Shown here: one piece after another, positions 7,056-9,091 of the stretch | Position numbering within the stretch: the first letter of the stretch is position 1 | Layout: the number at the start of each line of letters is the position of its first letter | From: Streptosporangiaceae bacterium | Lineage (GTDB): Bacteria; Actinomycetota; Actinomycetes; Streptosporangiales; Streptosporangiaceae | Assembly (NCBI GenBank): GCA_030052355.1 | Contig: JASIGS010000108.1 | Coordinates: 1-9,091, forward strand | Direction of reading: 5' to 3' | DNA: 9,091 bases | Made by a program: the position numbers and the translations under genes | Notes under the pieces: model-generated | Seen by the model: the letters and a program-made list of their open reading frames with translations, nothing else | Database searches by the model: none | Told to the model about the DNA's origin: nothing

Positions 7056-8924
7056 ATGAGTTCGTGGCAGGTGCCCGGCTACAGCGAAGATCGCGAACTT
7101 GGCCGGGGGTCGTTCGGCCGGGTGGTGGCCGCGACGGATGCCGCATCGGGCCGTCAGGTAGCGATCAAGTATCTCAACTCCGACCTGCTCAGTGACGCCG
7201 AGTTCCTGGCCGGCTTCCGCGAGGAGGCCCGCCTACTGGCCGAGCTAGACGTCCCGCAGGTGGTAAAAGTCCTGAGGTACGTCGAGGAACCAGGCCGCGG
7301 GGCAGCGATCGTCATGGAGCTTGTCGACGGCATCTCGCTGCACGAGCTCATCATCCGGCAGGGTCCGGCGCAACCGGAGTCGGCGCTCGTCGTCCTGAAG
7401 GGCTCGTTGCTCGGCCTGGCCTCCGCCCACGCGCTGGGCGTCGTGCACCGCGACTACAAGCCGGAGAACGTGCTGGTCGACGTCGAGGGCGTCAGCAAGC
7501 TGACGGACTTCGGCCTGGCAACCCGGACTGGCCGCCGGGTACGCCCCGGCGGCACGCCGCTTTACATGGCACCCGAGCAGTGGGCTGGCCGGCCTGCCAG
7601 CCCGGCCTCCGACATCTACGCGGCTACCGCTGTCTTCTTCGAGTGTCTGACCGGCCGGCCGCCGTTCGAAGGGTCCGTGCCCCACCTCCGTGAGCAGCAC
7701 GAGCGCATGCCGGTGCCCTCTATCGATGTTGACGAGCCGTTCCGGGCCTTGCTCGAGCGTGGTATGGCCAAGAACCCGGCTGAGCGACCACCCGACGCGG
7801 CCGCGTTCGTCTATGAACTCGAGACCGCGGCTAACGCCGCCGCTGGACCGGACTGGGAAGCCCGGGGCCGTAGTCAGCTCAGGGAGCGCGTCGCAGCGTT
7901 GCTCTTGCTACTTGGCGGCGGAATAGCCGGCAGTAGCGGAACCGCGGCGGTGACGACGTGGCTGGCCGGGCGTAAGACAGCGCTCCTCACCACGGCCACC
8001 GCAGTCGTGGTAACCACACTGGTGGCCGGGGGTATCGCCCTTGCGGGGGCCGCCGGGCACCACCACCACCTGCCACCGCCACCATCACCGGGGAACGGCA
8101 TCACTGTGGTGTCACAGCAGGAGGTGAGCGCGACGGCCACAGTGGTGCCGCGCAGAGCGGCCGCGTCGTGTGCCACCGCGGCGGCCTTCGCCTATACCGG
8201 AGCGCTGACGGTCTCCGAGGCTGGCACGGTGTCCTACCGGTGGATCTATTCGCATGGAACCCCTAGCCCTGTGCGAACCCTCCAGGCAAGCCACCCTGGC
8301 ACCTATCAGGTGTCGGGTGGGGTCGTGAAAGCCAGGACCAAAGGAACCGGCTGGGCTCAGCTGCAGGTGACCAGTCCTCTCTCGGTGATGTCGAATAAGG
8401 CTTACTACGAACTGACCTGCCGCGCCGGACCGGTCACCATCGCGCTCAGCAGTCGGCCAGCATCGCCGGACGCTGTTAAGTGCGGAGCTACGCCGCCCAC
8501 TTTCACCATCTCTGGCCAGATCCACTCCAGCGTGGCCGGTCAGCTCCGCTACCACTGGCTGCGTAGTAACGGCACCCAGACCGGCGCGCAGACCGTAAAT
8601 GTCACCGCCGGTCAGACAGTTAGCGTCAGCGACTCGGTGACTGCCGCGGCCGACACATACTCCGGCACAGACACTCTGGATGTCAGCAGTCCGGCCTCGA
8701 CGTCCCAGTCGATCCCTATCACGGTGACTTGCACGTCCTCGCCGCCTTCACCCTCTCCCTCGTCAACTGCGCCCGCGCCGACCCCCACGTCAACGACGCC
8801 CGCGCCGACTCCCACGTCAACGACGCCCGCGCCGACCCCCACGTCAACGACGCCCGCGCCGACCCCCACGTCAACGACGCCCGCGCCGACTCCGACGTCA
8901 ACTGGCAGGCCGTCTCCCTCGTGA
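7056..8924 (+). CDS. Transmembrane Ser/Thr protein kinase with two extracellular two-Cys Ig-like modules and a Pro/Thr tail
   Basis: A 622-residue kinase. Kinase domain about 9-265: L-G-R-G-S-F-G-R-V (15-23), K38, E56/E57, H-R-D-Y-K-P-E-N (131-138), D-F-G (151-153), G-T-P-L-Y-M-A-P-E (166-174). It should be catalytically active; the activation segment is short. Two hydrophobic stretches follow: a Gly/Ala/Leu-rich one (279-301) and a convincing membrane helix (309-333), then G-H-H-H-H-L-P-P-P-P. The outer part carries two modules, C372 to C455 and C476 to C559. Both have the same Cys spacing as the single module in the upstream kinase and the same Y-x-W core (Y-R-W, Y-H-W). The protein ends in a Thr/Pro/Ser-rich tail (about 560-622) with a nine-residue repeat A-P-T-P-T-S-T-T-P. 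It is probably co-transcribed with the upstream kinase. The signal sensed is not evident. Confidence 0.94.
   Translation: MSSWQVPGYSEDRELGRGSFGRVVAATDAASGRQVAIKYLNSDLLSDAEFLAGFREEARLLAELDVPQVVKVLRYVEEPGRGAAIVMELVDGISLHELIIRQGPAQPESALVVLKGSLLGLASAHALGVVHRDYKPENVLVDVEGVSKLTDFGLATRTGRRVRPGGTPLYMAPEQWAGRPASPASDIYAATAVFFECLTGRPPFEGSVPHLREQHERMPVPSIDVDEPFRALLERGMAKNPAERPPDAAAFVYELETAANAAAGPDWEARGRSQLRERVAALLLLLGGGIAGSSGTAAVTTWLAGRKTALLTTATAVVVTTLVAGGIALAGAAGHHHHLPPPPSPGNGITVVSQQEVSATATVVPRRAAASCATAAAFAYTGALTVSEAGTVSYRWIYSHGTPSPVRTLQASHPGTYQVSGGVVKARTKGTGWAQLQVTSPLSVMSNKAYYELTCRAGPVTIALSSRPASPDAVKCGATPPTFTISGQIHSSVAGQLRYHWLRSNGTQTGAQTVNVTAGQTVSVSDSVTAAADTYSGTDTLDVSSPASTSQSIPITVTCTSSPPSPSPSSTAPAPTPTSTTPAPTPTSTTPAPTPTSTTPAPTPTSTTPAPTPTSTGRPSPS
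8775..8902 (+). repeat. 27-bp tandem repeat encoding the Pro/Thr tail (four full copies plus a partial fifth)
   Basis: The unit begins GCGCCGACCCCCACGTCAAC and ends GACGCCC. Full copies start at 8775, 8802, 8829 and 8856, with a partial copy at 8883. Copies differ by one or two bases (for example ACC or ACT at the third codon). The unit is a multiple of three, so copy number can vary without a frameshift; each adds nine residues to the extracellular tail. Confidence 0.95.
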
Positions 8925-9016
8925 CCTCCGCTGGGGCAAGCAGTGTCTCGATCGACGCCATCTGTACAGCCCAGGCAAGGCTCTGGCAGCAGACTCGGCG
9001 CGCGGGGGCCGGACCG

Positions 9017-9034
9017 GACGGCGGTGCCGTCTTT
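9017..9034 (+). terminator. Candidate terminator downstream of the kinase pair
   Basis: GACGGC (9017-9022) and GCCGTC (9026-9031) form a perfect six-base-pair stem with a GGT loop, followed by TTT. It begins 92 bases after the second kinase's stop. The stem is short, so this is only a plausible operon end. Confidence 0.45.
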
Positions 9035-9091
9035 ACGCGCAGGCCAGGACTGCGTCGCCGAACGGTCGGCCACGCGGGACCTCAGGGGGAG

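Noticed and set aside
8612..9073. Minus-strand open frame with Val-Gly-Val-Gly-Ala repeats
   Set aside because: The repeats are the complement of the 27-bp units that encode the kinase tail, so this is a shadow.

Overview
The window is GC-rich chromosomal DNA with GTG and TTG starts, Tat-type signal peptides and two membrane-anchored Hanks-type Ser/Thr kinases. This points to a multicellular, soil-type actinobacterium; I cannot name the genus from the sequence. No RNA genes, CRISPR arrays, insertion sequences or phage genes are visible.

Layout, left to right. (1) A Tat-exported purple acid phosphatase (147-1706, +) carries all seven expected metal ligands. Upstream are three degenerate 11-bp direct repeats that look like a PHO box, and a strong hairpin terminator follows it. 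(2) Two minus-strand genes come next: a YCII/DGPF-domain protein (1862-2245) and a GNAT acetyltransferase (2387-2851). (3) Diverging from these is a Tat-exported enzyme (3059-4243, +) whose motif order resembles a GH26-like TIM-barrel glycosidase. It starts at TTG behind a near-perfect Shine-Dalgarno, and a perfect 10-bp direct repeat overlaps its translation-initiation region. (4) A GrpB/UPF0157 protein follows (4477-5139, +). (5) Two neighbouring transmembrane Ser/Thr kinases (5258-6970 and 7056-8924, +) fill the right half and are probably co-transcribed.

The most interesting feature is the kinase pair. The two kinase domains are clearly different in sequence, yet both are attached to the same kind of extracellular module: about 100 residues, predicted beta-rich, with two cysteines exactly 83 residues apart and a G-x-V-x-Y-x-W core. 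The first kinase has one copy and the second has two in tandem, followed by a terminal Pro/Thr/Ser tail built from 27-bp DNA repeats. This suggests a paired envelope-sensing system with a shared non-PASTA ectodomain whose ligand is unknown.

The left part holds exported hydrolases (phosphate and probably polysaccharide scavenging) and small accessory enzymes. Nothing in the sequence ties these directly to the kinases beyond proximity. Gaps between genes are all under about 300 bases; bases 1-56 and 8925-9016 hold nothing I recognise.
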